From assembly GCF_025567095.1 (NCBI RefSeq), contig NZ_JAOQJH010000005.1: a stretch of 64,000 bases of DNA; one strand, 5' to 3'. A program made the translations under genes and the position numbers. A model generated the notes under the pieces. That model worked only from the letters and a program-made list of their open reading frames with translations. It made no database searches and was not told where the DNA came from. This DNA comes from Anthropogastromicrobium aceti (GTDB lineage Bacteria; Bacillota; Clostridia; Lachnospirales; Lachnospiraceae). Positions 33,591 through 42,730 of this stretch are shown piece after piece; position 1 is the first letter of the stretch, and each line of letters starts with the position of its first letter.

Positions 33591-33622
33591 GGTGTCGTCT
33601 AACTATAGAAAAGGAGTGTCGG

Positions 33623-34408
33623 ATGTTATCATACAAACTGGAAAAATTTGAGGGGCCGCTTGATCTGCTCCTTCATTTGATTGAAAAAAATAAAGTCAGC
33701 ATATACGATATTCCGATTTTTGAAATTACAAATCAGTATATGGAGTATGTCAATGCCATGGAGGAAGAGGATCTTGATATTGTCAGCGAGTTTCTTGTCA
33801 TGACAGCGACGCTTCTGGATATCAAGTCCAGACTTCTGCTTCCTGCTGAGAAGGATGAAAATGGCGACGAGATTGACCCAAGAGAAGAATTAGTGACTCG
33901 TCTTGTTGAATACAAAACATACAAAAGTTTAGGTGAGCAGTTAAAAAGCAGACAGCTTTTGGCGTCACGTCTGCTTTACAAGGATCCCACAATCCCAGAT
34001 GAAGTGTCAAAATATGAGCCTCCTGTTAATGTGCAGGATATGTTAAGCAAAGTTACATTAGAGCGTCTTCAGGAAATTTATCGTATGGTGACGCGCCGTC
34101 AGGTGGACAAGATTGATCCTGTGAGAAGCAAATTTGGCAATATTGAAAAGGATCCGGTGCGCTTGTCGCAAAAGCTGGCACTTGTTTATGAATATGCTCA
34201 GCAAAAGAAGCATTTTTCATTTCGAGGGCTACTTCAAAAGCAGTATACAAAGGCAGATGTGGTTGTTACGTTTCTCGCTTGTCTTGAGTTAATCAAGATT
34301 GGACGCCTTACTGTTAAGCAGGAGGGAACATTTAGGGATATTCATCTTGACTGGAATGAGGAATGTACCACGACGATCACAAGAGAAGATATGGAGCAGT
34401 ATGATTAA
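33623..34408 (+). CDS. scpA: Segregation and condensation protein A
   Basis: Kleisin subunit of the SMC-ScpA-ScpB condensin. 261 residues from the ATG at 33623, the point where the family sequence starts (MLSYKLEKFEGPLDLLLHLIEKNKVSIYDIPI) and where AAGGAG lies eight bases upstream. The N-terminal helical domain binds the SMC neck; the C-terminal winged helix (FRGLLQKQYTKADVVVTFLACLELIKIGRL) binds the SMC head. scpB follows after 70 bp. Confidence 0.96.
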   Translation: MLSYKLEKFEGPLDLLLHLIEKNKVSIYDIPIFEITNQYMEYVNAMEEEDLDIVSEFLVMTATLLDIKSRLLLPAEKDENGDEIDPREELVTRLVEYKTYKSLGEQLKSRQLLASRLLYKDPTIPDEVSKYEPPVNVQDMLSKVTLERLQEIYRMVTRRQVDKIDPVRSKFGNIEKDPVRLSQKLALVYEYAQQKKHFSFRGLLQKQYTKADVVVTFLACLELIKIGRLTVKQEGTFRDIHLDWNEECTTTITREDMEQYD

Positions 34409-34478
34409 CTGCTTATACAAATGAATAAAGATGGCAGCTGACAGGCATGTGCCAGATAGAAACAGGAGTAACAGCATT

Positions 34479-35042
34479 ATGGAAAAACGCGACTATTATC
34501 CCATTTTGGAAAGTATTTTATTCACAATGGGAAAAAGCGTAGAAATCAAAACGTTAGCAGAGGCACTTAAGCTTACACAAGAAGAAATAAAACAGATATT
34601 ACAAGATATGGCAAAGGAATACAGTGAAAAGCAAAGAGGCATTCAGCTTGTCTTTTTGGAAGATAGTGTTCAGCTTTGCACAAAGCCGCAGTATTATGAG
34701 TATTTGATACGCATTGCGTCAAGACCGCAAAAGCAGGTTTTAAGTGATTCAGTGCTTGAAACGCTCTCTATTGTGGCGTACAAGCAGCCTGTCACAAGAG
34801 GTGAAATTGAGCGTATCCGAGGTGTGAAGTCAGACCATGCAATTGCAAAGCTTATGGATTATGATCTGATTGAAGAAATTGGAAGACTTGATGCGCCAGG
34901 ACGTCCTGTATTATTTGCTACGACAGAAGAGTTTTTACGCTGCTTTGGTGTGTCATCTGTAGCAGAACTGCCTCAGGCAGCACCGGAGCAGATCATGGAA
35001 TTTAAAGAAGAGGCTGAAAGTGAGATTCCGGTAACTGTATAA
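34479..35042 (+). CDS. scpB: Segregation and condensation protein B
   Basis: 187 residues from the ATG at 34479 (AGGAG upstream; an earlier in-frame start is unsupported). Two winged-helix domains: YYPILESILFTMGKSVEIKTLAEAL and SVLETLSIVAYKQPVTRGEIERIRGVKSD, the last being the ScpB signature. It ends VLFATTEEFLRCFGV, followed by an acidic tail. It binds the middle of ScpA as a dimer. Confidence 0.96.
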   Translation: MEKRDYYPILESILFTMGKSVEIKTLAEALKLTQEEIKQILQDMAKEYSEKQRGIQLVFLEDSVQLCTKPQYYEYLIRIASRPQKQVLSDSVLETLSIVAYKQPVTRGEIERIRGVKSDHAIAKLMDYDLIEEIGRLDAPGRPVLFATTEEFLRCFGVSSVAELPQAAPEQIMEFKEEAESEIPVTV

Positions 35043-35113
35043 GCAAGGTAAAAAAGCACGAAATAATGAGTCACTGCATATGATATAGAAAGGTGCATAG
35101 CGGGGGATTTTGC

Positions 35114-35737
35114 TTGGAGACGTTCAAGAAACCTCTTACGGCGGCACAGGAAAAGGAGTATCTTAGACAGATGAATCAGGGATCATCTGAGGCGAGGACT
35201 CTTTTGATTGAGCATAATATGCGTCTAGTGGCTCATATTATCAAAAAATATGCATTTACAGATAAGGAGACGGATGATCTGTTGTCAATCGGAACGATTG
35301 GTCTTATAAAGGCGGTCAACACTTTTGATGTTTCAAGGGGAAACCGATTGTCGAGCTATGCGGCAAAATGTATTGACAATGAGATACTGATGCTGCTGCG
35401 TGCAGAAAAAAAGATGAGCCGTGAAGTCAGCTTATATGAACCAATAGGAACGGATAAGGAAGGAAATGAGATTCATCTTTTTGATGTGATTGAATCTGGT
35501 GAATGTGATGCCTCGGAGCATTACTGCAAAAAGGAGGATATATGTCGTCTGCACAGTGGAATCCAGACGGTGCTTCTTCCTAAAGAAAAGCGAGTAGTGG
35601 TTCTTCGCTATGGACTTTTCGGACATCTCGTTCACACACAAAAAGAGGTGGGAAGTGTGCTTGGTATTTCAAGATCGTATGTAAGCCGCATTGAAAAGAG
35701 TGCACTTGAGAAGTTAAGAAGCTTTTTAATGATGTAA
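35114..35737 (+). CDS. RNA polymerase sigma factor, SigK-like
   Basis: 207 residues from a TTG at 35114, preceded six bases upstream by CGGGGGA; a GTG at 35093 is possible but has a poor site. Region 2 (NMRLVAHIIKKY, DDLLSIGTIGLIKAVNTFD, SSYAAKCIDNEILM) and region 4 (KEVGSVLGISRSYVSRIEKSALEKL) are intact. The PIGTDKEGNEIHLFDVI block is typical of the SigE/SigK group. SigK controls late mother-cell sporulation genes in spore formers. The gene is uninterrupted (no skin-like element) and has no pro-peptide comparable to that of Bacillus. Whether this organism sporulates is not visible here. Confidence 0.85.
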   Translation: METFKKPLTAAQEKEYLRQMNQGSSEARTLLIEHNMRLVAHIIKKYAFTDKETDDLLSIGTIGLIKAVNTFDVSRGNRLSSYAAKCIDNEILMLLRAEKKMSREVSLYEPIGTDKEGNEIHLFDVIESGECDASEHYCKKEDICRLHSGIQTVLLPKEKRVVVLRYGLFGHLVHTQKEVGSVLGISRSYVSRIEKSALEKLRSFLMM

Positions 35738-35757
35738 AACACAGAAAGGCACGGAAA

Positions 35758-36690
35758 ATGAAAGAAAAGTATATTGATTCAAGCAGCAGAAGAGATCGTC
35801 TGCATTTGTATATCTGGATGCCAAAAGACCAACCAAAGCCAGGTCTTATCGTTCAGATGACACATGGTATGGTGGAACATATGGGGCGTTATGAGGAGCT
35901 GGCACAATACTTGAATGCGCACGGTATCGGCGCAATTGGCCATGATACGCTTGGTCATGGAAAAAGTGCGCTGACTAGCTCACAGTTTGGCTTTTTTGCC
36001 AAGAAAAATGGAGATCGCTGTCTTGTTACAGATGTTGCACGTGTGACAGCTTACATTAGAAAGCAGTATCCAGATAGTCATATTGTATTGCTTGGCCACA
36101 GCATGGGATCATTTGTATCCAGACAGTATATTACACAGTATGGCTCTAAGATTGATGGTGCAATTTTAATGGGAACAGGAGATCCAGGAAAGCTAAAGGT
36201 AGCGTTTGGTCTTGCAGTGGCGGGCTTTACACGTGTGCTTCGCGGTGATTTTTACAGGAGTGATCTTATTAATTATCTGATGTTAGACAGTAACGATCAC
36301 TATTTTTTTGAAAAGGAATGCACAAGCTGGTTAAGCAGCAATCAAGATGAGGTGGATCGTTATCACGGTGATGAATATTGCGGCTTTCAGTTTACTGTAA
36401 GTGCATATCTTGATTTCTTCCGAATTTTGATGAAACTTGCTCAAAATAAAGGAACAGCAAAAATTCCAAAGAGACTGCCAATTCTTCTTTTGTCAGGCAG
36501 GGATGATGCAATAGGCGAATTTGGAAAGGGCGTGACGCGCGTGTATGACCGTTATAAAAAGGCGGGGATACATGATGTTTCAATGAAGCTCTATCCGGGA
36601 ATGCGTCATGAGCTTCTTCATGAGACAGAAAGAAAACAGGTTCAGGAGGATATTCTTTCTTGGATCGAAGAACACTTCGAACAGGAGTGA
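35758..36690 (+). CDS. Alpha/beta hydrolase, lysophospholipase/monoacylglycerol lipase type
   Basis: 310 residues: the Hydrolase_4 pattern with VQMTHGMVEHMGRYEELAQYLN, GHDTLGHGKS, and the nucleophile elbow LGHSMGSF (Ser). A late Asp in LSGRDDAIGEF and a His in PGMRHELLHE complete the triad. No signal peptide, so cytoplasmic. It starts 20 bp after the sigK-like gene with GAAAGG upstream and may be co-transcribed. The substrate is probably a monoglyceride or lysolipid, by family only. Confidence 0.88.
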   Translation: MKEKYIDSSSRRDRLHLYIWMPKDQPKPGLIVQMTHGMVEHMGRYEELAQYLNAHGIGAIGHDTLGHGKSALTSSQFGFFAKKNGDRCLVTDVARVTAYIRKQYPDSHIVLLGHSMGSFVSRQYITQYGSKIDGAILMGTGDPGKLKVAFGLAVAGFTRVLRGDFYRSDLINYLMLDSNDHYFFEKECTSWLSSNQDEVDRYHGDEYCGFQFTVSAYLDFFRILMKLAQNKGTAKIPKRLPILLLSGRDDAIGEFGKGVTRVYDRYKKAGIHDVSMKLYPGMRHELLHETERKQVQEDILSWIEEHFEQE

Positions 36691-36764
36691 TTATACACAA
36701 AAGAAAAATATAGTTTTGCGCATTTACATAAAATGACAAACTGCAGCATAAGGTACCTTAAGAG

Positions 36765-36800
36765 AAGACAATCTGTCAAAATATGGCAGGTTGTCTTTGT
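36765..36800 (+). terminator. Terminator-like hairpin before comM
   Basis: AAGACAATCTG pairs with CAGGTTGTCTT (one G-U), followed by only a short T-stretch. Confidence 0.5.
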
Positions 36801-36849
36801 GCGTTCAAAAACAAAAAATTATTTAAAATGAACAGGAAAGGGTAAAGCA

Positions 36850-38385
36850 ATGGTTGCAAAAGTGTATACGGGAACAACAAATGGAATCGAGGGTATTCTT
36901 GTGTGTGTGGAGGCAGATATCAGCGATGGACTTCCAATGTTTGATATGGTAGGCTATCTTGGGGCAGAGGTGAAGGAGGCAAGAGAGCGGGTGCGAACAG
37001 CACTTAAAAATTCAGGTTTTCGATTGCCACCAAGCCATATCACGGTCAATCTTTCACCTGCCGATTTAAGAAAGCAGGGCAACTATTTTGATCTGCCTAT
37101 TGCGCTTTCGGTGCTTGCTGCTGCAGGCTTTGTGCGCATGGATGAATTGAAAAATAAAATATTTATTGGAGAGCTGGGGCTTGACGGAAAAATACGTCCT
37201 GTAAACGGCACGCTTGTACTGGCAGAATGCGGACAGAAGGCAGGGATAAAAAAGGCAGTTGTGCCGAAGGAAAATGCGAAGGAAGCTGCCTGTCTGCAGG
37301 AGACAGTTGTTTACGGGACGAAAACGTTAAAGGAAATTGTGGAACTGTTAAATAATCCAGACCGGCTTGAAGAAAACAGACAGGCAGTTCTTTATGAGAC
37401 TTCTGACAAAGAAGACGATTCGCTTGACTATGATGAGCTTTATGGACAAGAACGCATGAAGCGTGCAGCGATGGTGGCATCAGCAGGTTTTCATAACCTT
37501 TTATATATTGGACAACCAGGTTCTGGTAAGAGTATGAGTGCAAAAAGAATACCTACAATTATGCCCGAAATGACATATAAAGAGCAGCTTGAGGTGACAA
37601 AGATTTATAGTGTGGCTGGGCGTCTTGACTACAAGGAGGGACTTATAAAAAAGCGTCCGTTTCGAAGTCCGCATCACACAATTTCGGCGACTGCACTTGC
37701 TGGAGGAGGGCGATTTCCAAAGCCAGGAGAGATAAGCCTGGCACACCATGGAGTATTGTTTTTAGACGAGCTGGCAGAGTTTAAGCGTGATACACTAGAA
37801 ATTATGAGGCAGCCGCTAGAAGATGGAAAGGTCACAATAAGCCGTGTCAATGGAAGCTGCAGTTATCCGGCAGAATTTATGCTTGTTGCAGCGATGAATC
37901 CGTGTCCGTGCGGCTATTTTCCAGACAGAAGCCGCTGCCGATGCAGTGTGGGTGAGATCAGACGTTATAGAGACCGTATTTCACGACCGATGCTTGATCG
38001 TATTGACATTTGCACGGAGGCCTTTGCAGTAAAATTTGATGATTTGTCAAAGGCAAAAAAGGGAGCGGATTCGTCGTCTATGCGTGCACGTGTCACAGAG
38101 GCAATTAATCGTCAGCGCATGCGCTATAAGGATGAGGGAATATTATTTAATTCGCAGCTTAAGGGATCAAGACTTTCAAAATATTGTAATCTTGACCAGC
38201 AAAAAGAAGAACTTCTTCGTCAGGCATTTGAGTCAATGGGTCTTAGTGTTCGTGCAAGAGATCGGATTTTGCGCGTCTCAAGAACAATTGCCGATCTTGA
38301 GGGAAGTGAGCAGATTAAAGAAGCACATTTGGCAGAGGCGATAAGCTATCGGAGTATTGATCGAAAATATTGGGGGGATATGTAA
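36850..38385 (+). CDS. comM: ComM/YifB family AAA+ ATPase
   Basis: 511 residues. N-terminal Lon-protease-like domain (GIEGILVCVEADISDGLPMFDMVGY), then the Mg-chelatase-type AAA+ core with Walker A IGQPGSGKSMSAKRIP, FRSPHHTISATALAGGG, Walker B VLFLDELAEF, and a Cys-rich segment CPCGYFPDRSRCRCS. The C-terminal domain ends with SRTIADLEGSEQI. In naturally competent bacteria ComM is a branch-migration helicase that helps integrate foreign DNA. It overlaps into dprA by adjacency (1-base gap), so the pair forms a transformation/recombination unit. Confidence 0.94.
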   Translation: MVAKVYTGTTNGIEGILVCVEADISDGLPMFDMVGYLGAEVKEARERVRTALKNSGFRLPPSHITVNLSPADLRKQGNYFDLPIALSVLAAAGFVRMDELKNKIFIGELGLDGKIRPVNGTLVLAECGQKAGIKKAVVPKENAKEAACLQETVVYGTKTLKEIVELLNNPDRLEENRQAVLYETSDKEDDSLDYDELYGQERMKRAAMVASAGFHNLLYIGQPGSGKSMSAKRIPTIMPEMTYKEQLEVTKIYSVAGRLDYKEGLIKKRPFRSPHHTISATALAGGGRFPKPGEISLAHHGVLFLDELAEFKRDTLEIMRQPLEDGKVTISRVNGSCSYPAEFMLVAAMNPCPCGYFPDRSRCRCSVGEIRRYRDRISRPMLDRIDICTEAFAVKFDDLSKAKKGADSSSMRARVTEAINRQRMRYKDEGILFNSQLKGSRLSKYCNLDQQKEELLRQAFESMGLSVRARDRILRVSRTIADLEGSEQIKEAHLAEAISYRSIDRKYWGDM

Positions 38386-38386
38386 A

Positions 38387-39472
38387 ATGGAGCGAAAAAA
38401 AGCATATTACTGGTGTACATGCCTTCAGATGATTACACCTATTAAGGTGCGCCGTTTAATTGAGGAGGCTGGCGGTCCGAGTGAGGTTTTTGGACAAAGC
38501 GATGAGAAGCTTGTTCAAATGGGATTTACTGCAAGGGAGCAAAGAATTTATCATGAAGCCTGCGCAATGGAAAAAACAATAGAGGCGGAATACGAAAAGC
38601 TTTCACAGTCAGGAATTCGTTTTGTTACAATAGAGGATGAAGAGTATCCGGTGCTTTTAAAGGAAGTGGCAGACCGTCCGATTGGGCTTTTTGTGAAGGG
38701 GAATCTTCCAAAGTCTGATTTTCCTAAAATTGCAATTGTCGGAGCGCGTGCGTGCAGCAGCTATGGGAAGGAGTGTGCAGAGGAAATCGCAAGAGAGCTG
38801 TCAGCGGCAGGTGCACAGATCGTAAGCGGGATGGCATATGGCATTGACTGCTGCAGCCAAAAGGCAGCGCTTGAGGCAGGCAGTTCATATGCAGTGCTAG
38901 GCGGTGGCGTTGATATATGTTATCCACGGGAAAATATTGGATTGTATGAAAAGCTAATACGTCAAGGCGGCGTGATTTCTGAGATGCGTCCGAAAACACG
39001 CAGTATTCCCGTTCTTTTTCCGCGCAGAAACAGGATTATAAGCGGCATTTGTGATGCTGTCATAATTATAGAGGCACGAAAAAAGAGCGGTTCTTTGATT
39101 ACGGCAGAATTTGCGGGTGAGCAGGGCAGAAGTGTCTATGCAGTGCCAGGTTCAATATTTTCAGATCTTAGTGAAGGCTGTCATGAGCTGATTAGAAATG
39201 GTGCTGTACTGTTGTCATCACCACAGGAGATACTTGCAGATTTTAAGTTAGAAGCTGCAGCAAGAAAAATGCATAGACAAAAGATGCCTTTGACAGAAAT
39301 TGAACAGGATGTGTATCGCTTTATCGAAAGAGAACCTGTTCATATGGAAATTCTTTTGCAAAAAACAGGATATCCGGCTGGAACTTTATGCAGTGCATTA
39401 TTTCAGATGGAGCTAAAAGGTTACATCAGCGAAGAAGCAGGAGGCTGCTATAAAAGAACATTTAATGTGTAA
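38387..39472 (+). CDS. dprA: DNA processing protein DprA (Smf)
   Basis: Loads RecA onto incoming single-stranded DNA. 361 residues from the ATG at 38387, next to the comM stop; the GGGGGGAT ribosome site lies within the comM end. Rossmann-like DprA core: FPKIAIVGARACSSYGKECA, SGMAYGIDCCSQKAAL, AVLGGGVDICYPREN, SEMRP, FPRRNRIISG, EARKKSGSLITAEFAGEQGR and VPGSI. A C-terminal winged helix (DVYRFIEREPVHMEILLQKTG) follows. Complete. Confidence 0.96.
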   Translation: MERKKAYYWCTCLQMITPIKVRRLIEEAGGPSEVFGQSDEKLVQMGFTAREQRIYHEACAMEKTIEAEYEKLSQSGIRFVTIEDEEYPVLLKEVADRPIGLFVKGNLPKSDFPKIAIVGARACSSYGKECAEEIARELSAAGAQIVSGMAYGIDCCSQKAALEAGSSYAVLGGGVDICYPRENIGLYEKLIRQGGVISEMRPKTRSIPVLFPRRNRIISGICDAVIIIEARKKSGSLITAEFAGEQGRSVYAVPGSIFSDLSEGCHELIRNGAVLLSSPQEILADFKLEAAARKMHRQKMPLTEIEQDVYRFIEREPVHMEILLQKTGYPAGTLCSALFQMELKGYISEEAGGCYKRTFNV

Positions 39473-39519
39473 GATTCGTAAAATTTATATGAAATAAAAT
39501 AAAAAGGGCTAAAAAGGGC

Positions 39520-39548
39520 TTGCAATCCGTAAAATAAGAGTGTATAGT
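39520..39548 (+). promoter_or_regulatory. Promoter of topA
   Basis: TTGCAA (39520-39525), 17-bp spacer, TATAGT (39543-39548). A direct repeat of AAAAAGGGCT (39501-39520) lies immediately upstream. Confidence 0.65.
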
Positions 39549-39596
39549 GATTTCCGATTGAAAAAATGTACGCATGGTACATTGCTGGAGGAAAGC

Positions 39597-41663
39597 ATGG
39601 CGAAGTATCTTGTTATCGTAGAGTCACCTGCGAAGGTTAACACTATAAAAAAATTCTTAGGAGCTAACTATCAGGTTATGGCTTCTAATGGGCATGTAAG
39701 GGATCTGCCTAAGAGTCAGTTAGGGTTCGATGTTGAAAATGATTACGAACCAAAGTATATTACAATCCGCGGAAAAGGGGATATTTTGGCGAAGCTTCGT
39801 AAGGAAGCAAAAAAGGCTGAAAAGATTTATCTGGCAACGGACCCTGACCGCGAGGGAGAGGCAATCTCATGGCATCTGTCGAAGGCACTGAAGCTGGAAG
39901 ATGACCAGATTAAAAGAATCACTTTTAATGAGATTACAAAAAATGCAGTAAAGGCATCCTTAAAGGAGCCGCGCGCAATTAATATGAATCTGGTTGATGC
40001 ACAGCAGACAAGACGTATCTTAGACCGTATGGTTGGATATGAGATCAGTCCGGTACTTTGGGCAAAGGTAAAAAGAGGTCTTAGTGCAGGAAGAGTCCAG
40101 TCTGTTGCACTTAGACTTATCTGTGACAGAGAGGCAGCAATCGAGGCATTTATTCCAAAGGAATATTGGAGTTTAGATGTTTTGCTTGACGTGCCAGGTT
40201 CTAAAAAGCCATTAAAGGCACAATTTTACGGAAAAGACTCCAAAAAGCTTACGATTGAAAATGAAACTCAGCTAAATGAAATTGTAAAGGCAGTGGAGAG
40301 CGACAAATTTGTTGTAAAGGAATTGGCGCATAAAGAAAGAAAAAAGAAGGCACCAATGCCATTTACTACAAGTACGCTGCAGCAGGAAGCTGCAAATCAG
40401 CTGAATTTTTCAACACAAAAAACGATGCGTATCGCACAGCAGCTGTACGAGGGTGTTTCAATTGAGGGTGAAGGTACGATAGGTTTGATTACGTATCTGA
40501 GAACTGATTCCACACGTATCGCAGCAGAGGCTGATACAGCAGCAAGAGCATATATTGAAAAAACGTATGGCGAAAAATATTTGACACAGGCAAAAAAAGA
40601 AGAGGCTGCCAAAGGCCATATTCAGGATGCGCATGAAGGTATTCGTCCTACAGATATCACAAGGGAGCCAGTCCGCGTAAAGGAATCTCTTTCACGCGAT
40701 CAGTTCCGTTTGTACCAGCTGATTTGGAGACGCTTTACTGCAAGCCGCATGGCAGATGCCGTTTATATGATGAATCATGTACAGCTTGAATCAGGCGGAT
40801 ATGAGTTTTCAGCAGTTAGCTCAAAGCTTTCATTTGACGGCTTTATGAGTATTTATAATGACGGTGAAGAAAAAGCGGCAAGCGCACCTGCTGTTGATCA
40901 TCTTAGTGAGGGCATGGAGCTTTCCGTGAGTGAAAAAGAGACGCAGCAGCATTTTACACAGCCTCCGGCTCACTTTACAGAGGCAACACTTGTTCGTATG
41001 CTTGAGGAAAAGGGAATAGGACGTCCTTCTACTTATGCACCGACAATTACTACTATTCTTGCACGTCACTACATCACAAAGGAAAAGAAAAATCTGTATG
41101 TGACGGAGCTTGGTCAGGTCGTAAACAACATTATGATGAAATCCTTCCCAATCATTGTAGATGCTGAGTTTACAGCCAATATGGAGTCTTTGCTTGATAT
41201 GGTTGGCGAGGGCATGGTTGAGTGGAAGAGCATTGTTAGAAACTTCTATCCAGATCTTCATGAGGCAGTAGAGGCAGCAAACAGAGAGCTTGAGAGCGTC
41301 AAGATCGAGGATCAGCTGTCAGATGAATTTTGTGAGCTGTGCGGAAGACAGATGGTTATTAAGTATGGTCCTCATGGAAAGTTTTTGGCGTGTCCGGGAT
41401 TTCCTGACTGTCGAAATACAAAGCCATATCTTGAAAAGATTGGCGTAGCCTGCCCGAAATGCGGCAAAGATCTTGTCATCCGAAAGACGAAAAAGGGTCG
41501 TGTGTACTATGGCTGTGAGGGTGCACCAGATTGCGACTTTATGTCATGGAATCGTCCGACTGGACATAACTGCCCGAAATGTGGCTCTTATATGATCAAA
41601 AAGGGAAACAGAGAGTGCTGTTCTGACGCTGCGTGCGGCTATATTGCAAAGTCGGATGAATAA
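39597..41663 (+). CDS. topA: DNA topoisomerase I
   Basis: 688 residues from the ATG at 39597 (GGAGG upstream), where the TOPRIM domain begins: YLVIVESPAKVNTIKKFLG and TDPDREGEAISWHL. The active-site Tyr is in GLITYLRTDSTRIA near residue 300. Three C-terminal zinc fingers are present (CELCGRQ...CPGFPDC, CPKCGKD...CEGAPDC, CPKCGSY...CSDAAC). Relaxes negative supercoils; normal domain set. Followed by codY, as in many Firmicutes. Confidence 0.97.
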   Translation: MAKYLVIVESPAKVNTIKKFLGANYQVMASNGHVRDLPKSQLGFDVENDYEPKYITIRGKGDILAKLRKEAKKAEKIYLATDPDREGEAISWHLSKALKLEDDQIKRITFNEITKNAVKASLKEPRAINMNLVDAQQTRRILDRMVGYEISPVLWAKVKRGLSAGRVQSVALRLICDREAAIEAFIPKEYWSLDVLLDVPGSKKPLKAQFYGKDSKKLTIENETQLNEIVKAVESDKFVVKELAHKERKKKAPMPFTTSTLQQEAANQLNFSTQKTMRIAQQLYEGVSIEGEGTIGLITYLRTDSTRIAAEADTAARAYIEKTYGEKYLTQAKKEEAAKGHIQDAHEGIRPTDITREPVRVKESLSRDQFRLYQLIWRRFTASRMADAVYMMNHVQLESGGYEFSAVSSKLSFDGFMSIYNDGEEKAASAPAVDHLSEGMELSVSEKETQQHFTQPPAHFTEATLVRMLEEKGIGRPSTYAPTITTILARHYITKEKKNLYVTELGQVVNNIMMKSFPIIVDAEFTANMESLLDMVGEGMVEWKSIVRNFYPDLHEAVEAANRELESVKIEDQLSDEFCELCGRQMVIKYGPHGKFLACPGFPDCRNTKPYLEKIGVACPKCGKDLVIRKTKKGRVYYGCEGAPDCDFMSWNRPTGHNCPKCGSYMIKKGNRECCSDAACGYIAKSDE

Positions 41664-41687
41664 ATCTGACAAAACTGCGAAATATTC

Positions 41688-41716
41688 TTGTAAAATTATT
41701 CATTTTGTGATATGAT
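41688..41716 (+). promoter_or_regulatory. Promoter of codY
   Basis: TTGTAA (41688-41693), 17-bp spacer, TATGAT (41711-41716). Confidence 0.7.
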
Positions 41717-41753
41717 ACTGTACAAAGAATAAATTGCATTGGAGGAACCCAAT

Positions 41754-42554
41754 ATGAGCGTGCAGTTGCTAGATAAAACAAGAAAAATCAACAAACTTTT
41801 GCATAACAACAATACCAGCAAAGTTGTCTTTAATGATATCTGTGAGGTATTAAGTGAGATTCTGGAATCCAATATTCTGGTACTCAGCAAGAAGGGTAAG
41901 GTTTTAGGTTTCAGTGTCTGGAAGGATGTGGATGTAATTAATGAGCTGATGGAAAACAACATCGGATCATTTGCGGATCATATGCTCAACGAGCGTCTGT
42001 TAAGCGTACTTTCCACAAAAGAGAATGTCAATTTGGCTACACTTGGATTCTCTCAGGAAAACGGTGAGAAATACCAGGCAATTGTAACACCAATAGAAAT
42101 CGCAGGTGAGAGACTTGGTACACTGTTTATCTACAGAGAGCACACAGGATACGGCATTGATGATATCATCTTAAGTGAGTATGGCACCACTGTAGTAGGA
42201 CTGGAGATGCTTCGTTCTGTAAACGAAGAGAGCGCAGAAGAAAATAGAAAGAAGCAGATCGTAAAATCTGCTATCAGTACACTTAGCTACTCTGAGTTAG
42301 AGGCAATTGTTCATATTTTCCGTGAACTCGACGGAAACGAAGGTGTTCTTGTTGCAAGCAAGATTGCAGACCGCATCGGAATTACACGTTCTGTAATTGT
42401 AAATGCACTGCGTAAGTTTGAGAGTGCCGGTGTTATCGAGTCCAGATCATCCGGTATGAAGGGAACTTACATCAAGGTTCTTAATGATGTTGTATTTGAT
42501 GAGTTGGCTAAAGTTAAGGTTAGCGCAGAGAATACATCAGGTACGAATGCATAA
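41754..42554 (+). CDS. codY: GTP-sensing global transcriptional repressor CodY
   Basis: 266 residues from the ATG at 41754 (GGAGG eight bases upstream). The N-terminal GAF domain binds branched-chain amino acids (MSVQLLDKTRKINKLL, with SKVVFNDICEVLSEIL). A long linker helix and a C-terminal winged HTH (VLVASKIADRIGITRSVIVNALRKFESAGVIESRSSGMKGTYIKVLN) follow. The GTP/BCAA-responsive family represses amino acid synthesis, transport and other stationary-phase genes when nutrients are plentiful; leucine-linked control of leuS in this window is by T-box instead. Confidence 0.97.
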   Translation: MSVQLLDKTRKINKLLHNNNTSKVVFNDICEVLSEILESNILVLSKKGKVLGFSVWKDVDVINELMENNIGSFADHMLNERLLSVLSTKENVNLATLGFSQENGEKYQAIVTPIEIAGERLGTLFIYREHTGYGIDDIILSEYGTTVVGLEMLRSVNEESAEENRKKQIVKSAISTLSYSELEAIVHIFRELDGNEGVLVASKIADRIGITRSVIVNALRKFESAGVIESRSSGMKGTYIKVLNDVVFDELAKVKVSAENTSGTNA

Positions 42555-42590
42555 AAACGAAAAAAAATAGAAGAAAAAACAAAAAAAGCC

Positions 42591-42619
42591 TTGCAATTGT
42601 ATTTTTTCCATGATATGAT
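42591..42619 (+). promoter_or_regulatory. Promoter of rpsB
   Basis: TTGCAA (42591-42596), 17-bp spacer, TATGAT (42614-42619). Confidence 0.8.
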
Positions 42620-42639
42620 TGTAGGGCTTAAAAATTTAA

Positions 42640-42730
42640 AAAACACGTATGCGGTTGGCAGGTTTGGTGCTGCGCAAGCAGTTGCCTGTACGTATGGCAT
42701 ACGGAAGACAAACCAAAGGAGAGTAAAAAC
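42640..42730 (+). promoter_or_regulatory. rpsB leader, probable ribosomal protein S2 leader element
   Basis: The leader pairs CGTATGC with GCATACG around an inner GGCAG-type arm and a tetraloop hairpin CTGC-GCAA-GCAG. Folded leaders in front of rpsB are known autoregulatory sites for S2 in Firmicutes. Assignment by position and fold only. Confidence 0.5.

Noticed and set aside
35114..35737. Possible skin-type interruption in the SigK-like gene
   Set aside because: The frame is continuous from region 2 to region 4; no recombinase or intervening element exists.
39501..39520. Direct repeat AAAAAGGGCT before topA as an attachment site
   Set aside because: Only ten bases, with no integrase or mobile cargo nearby.
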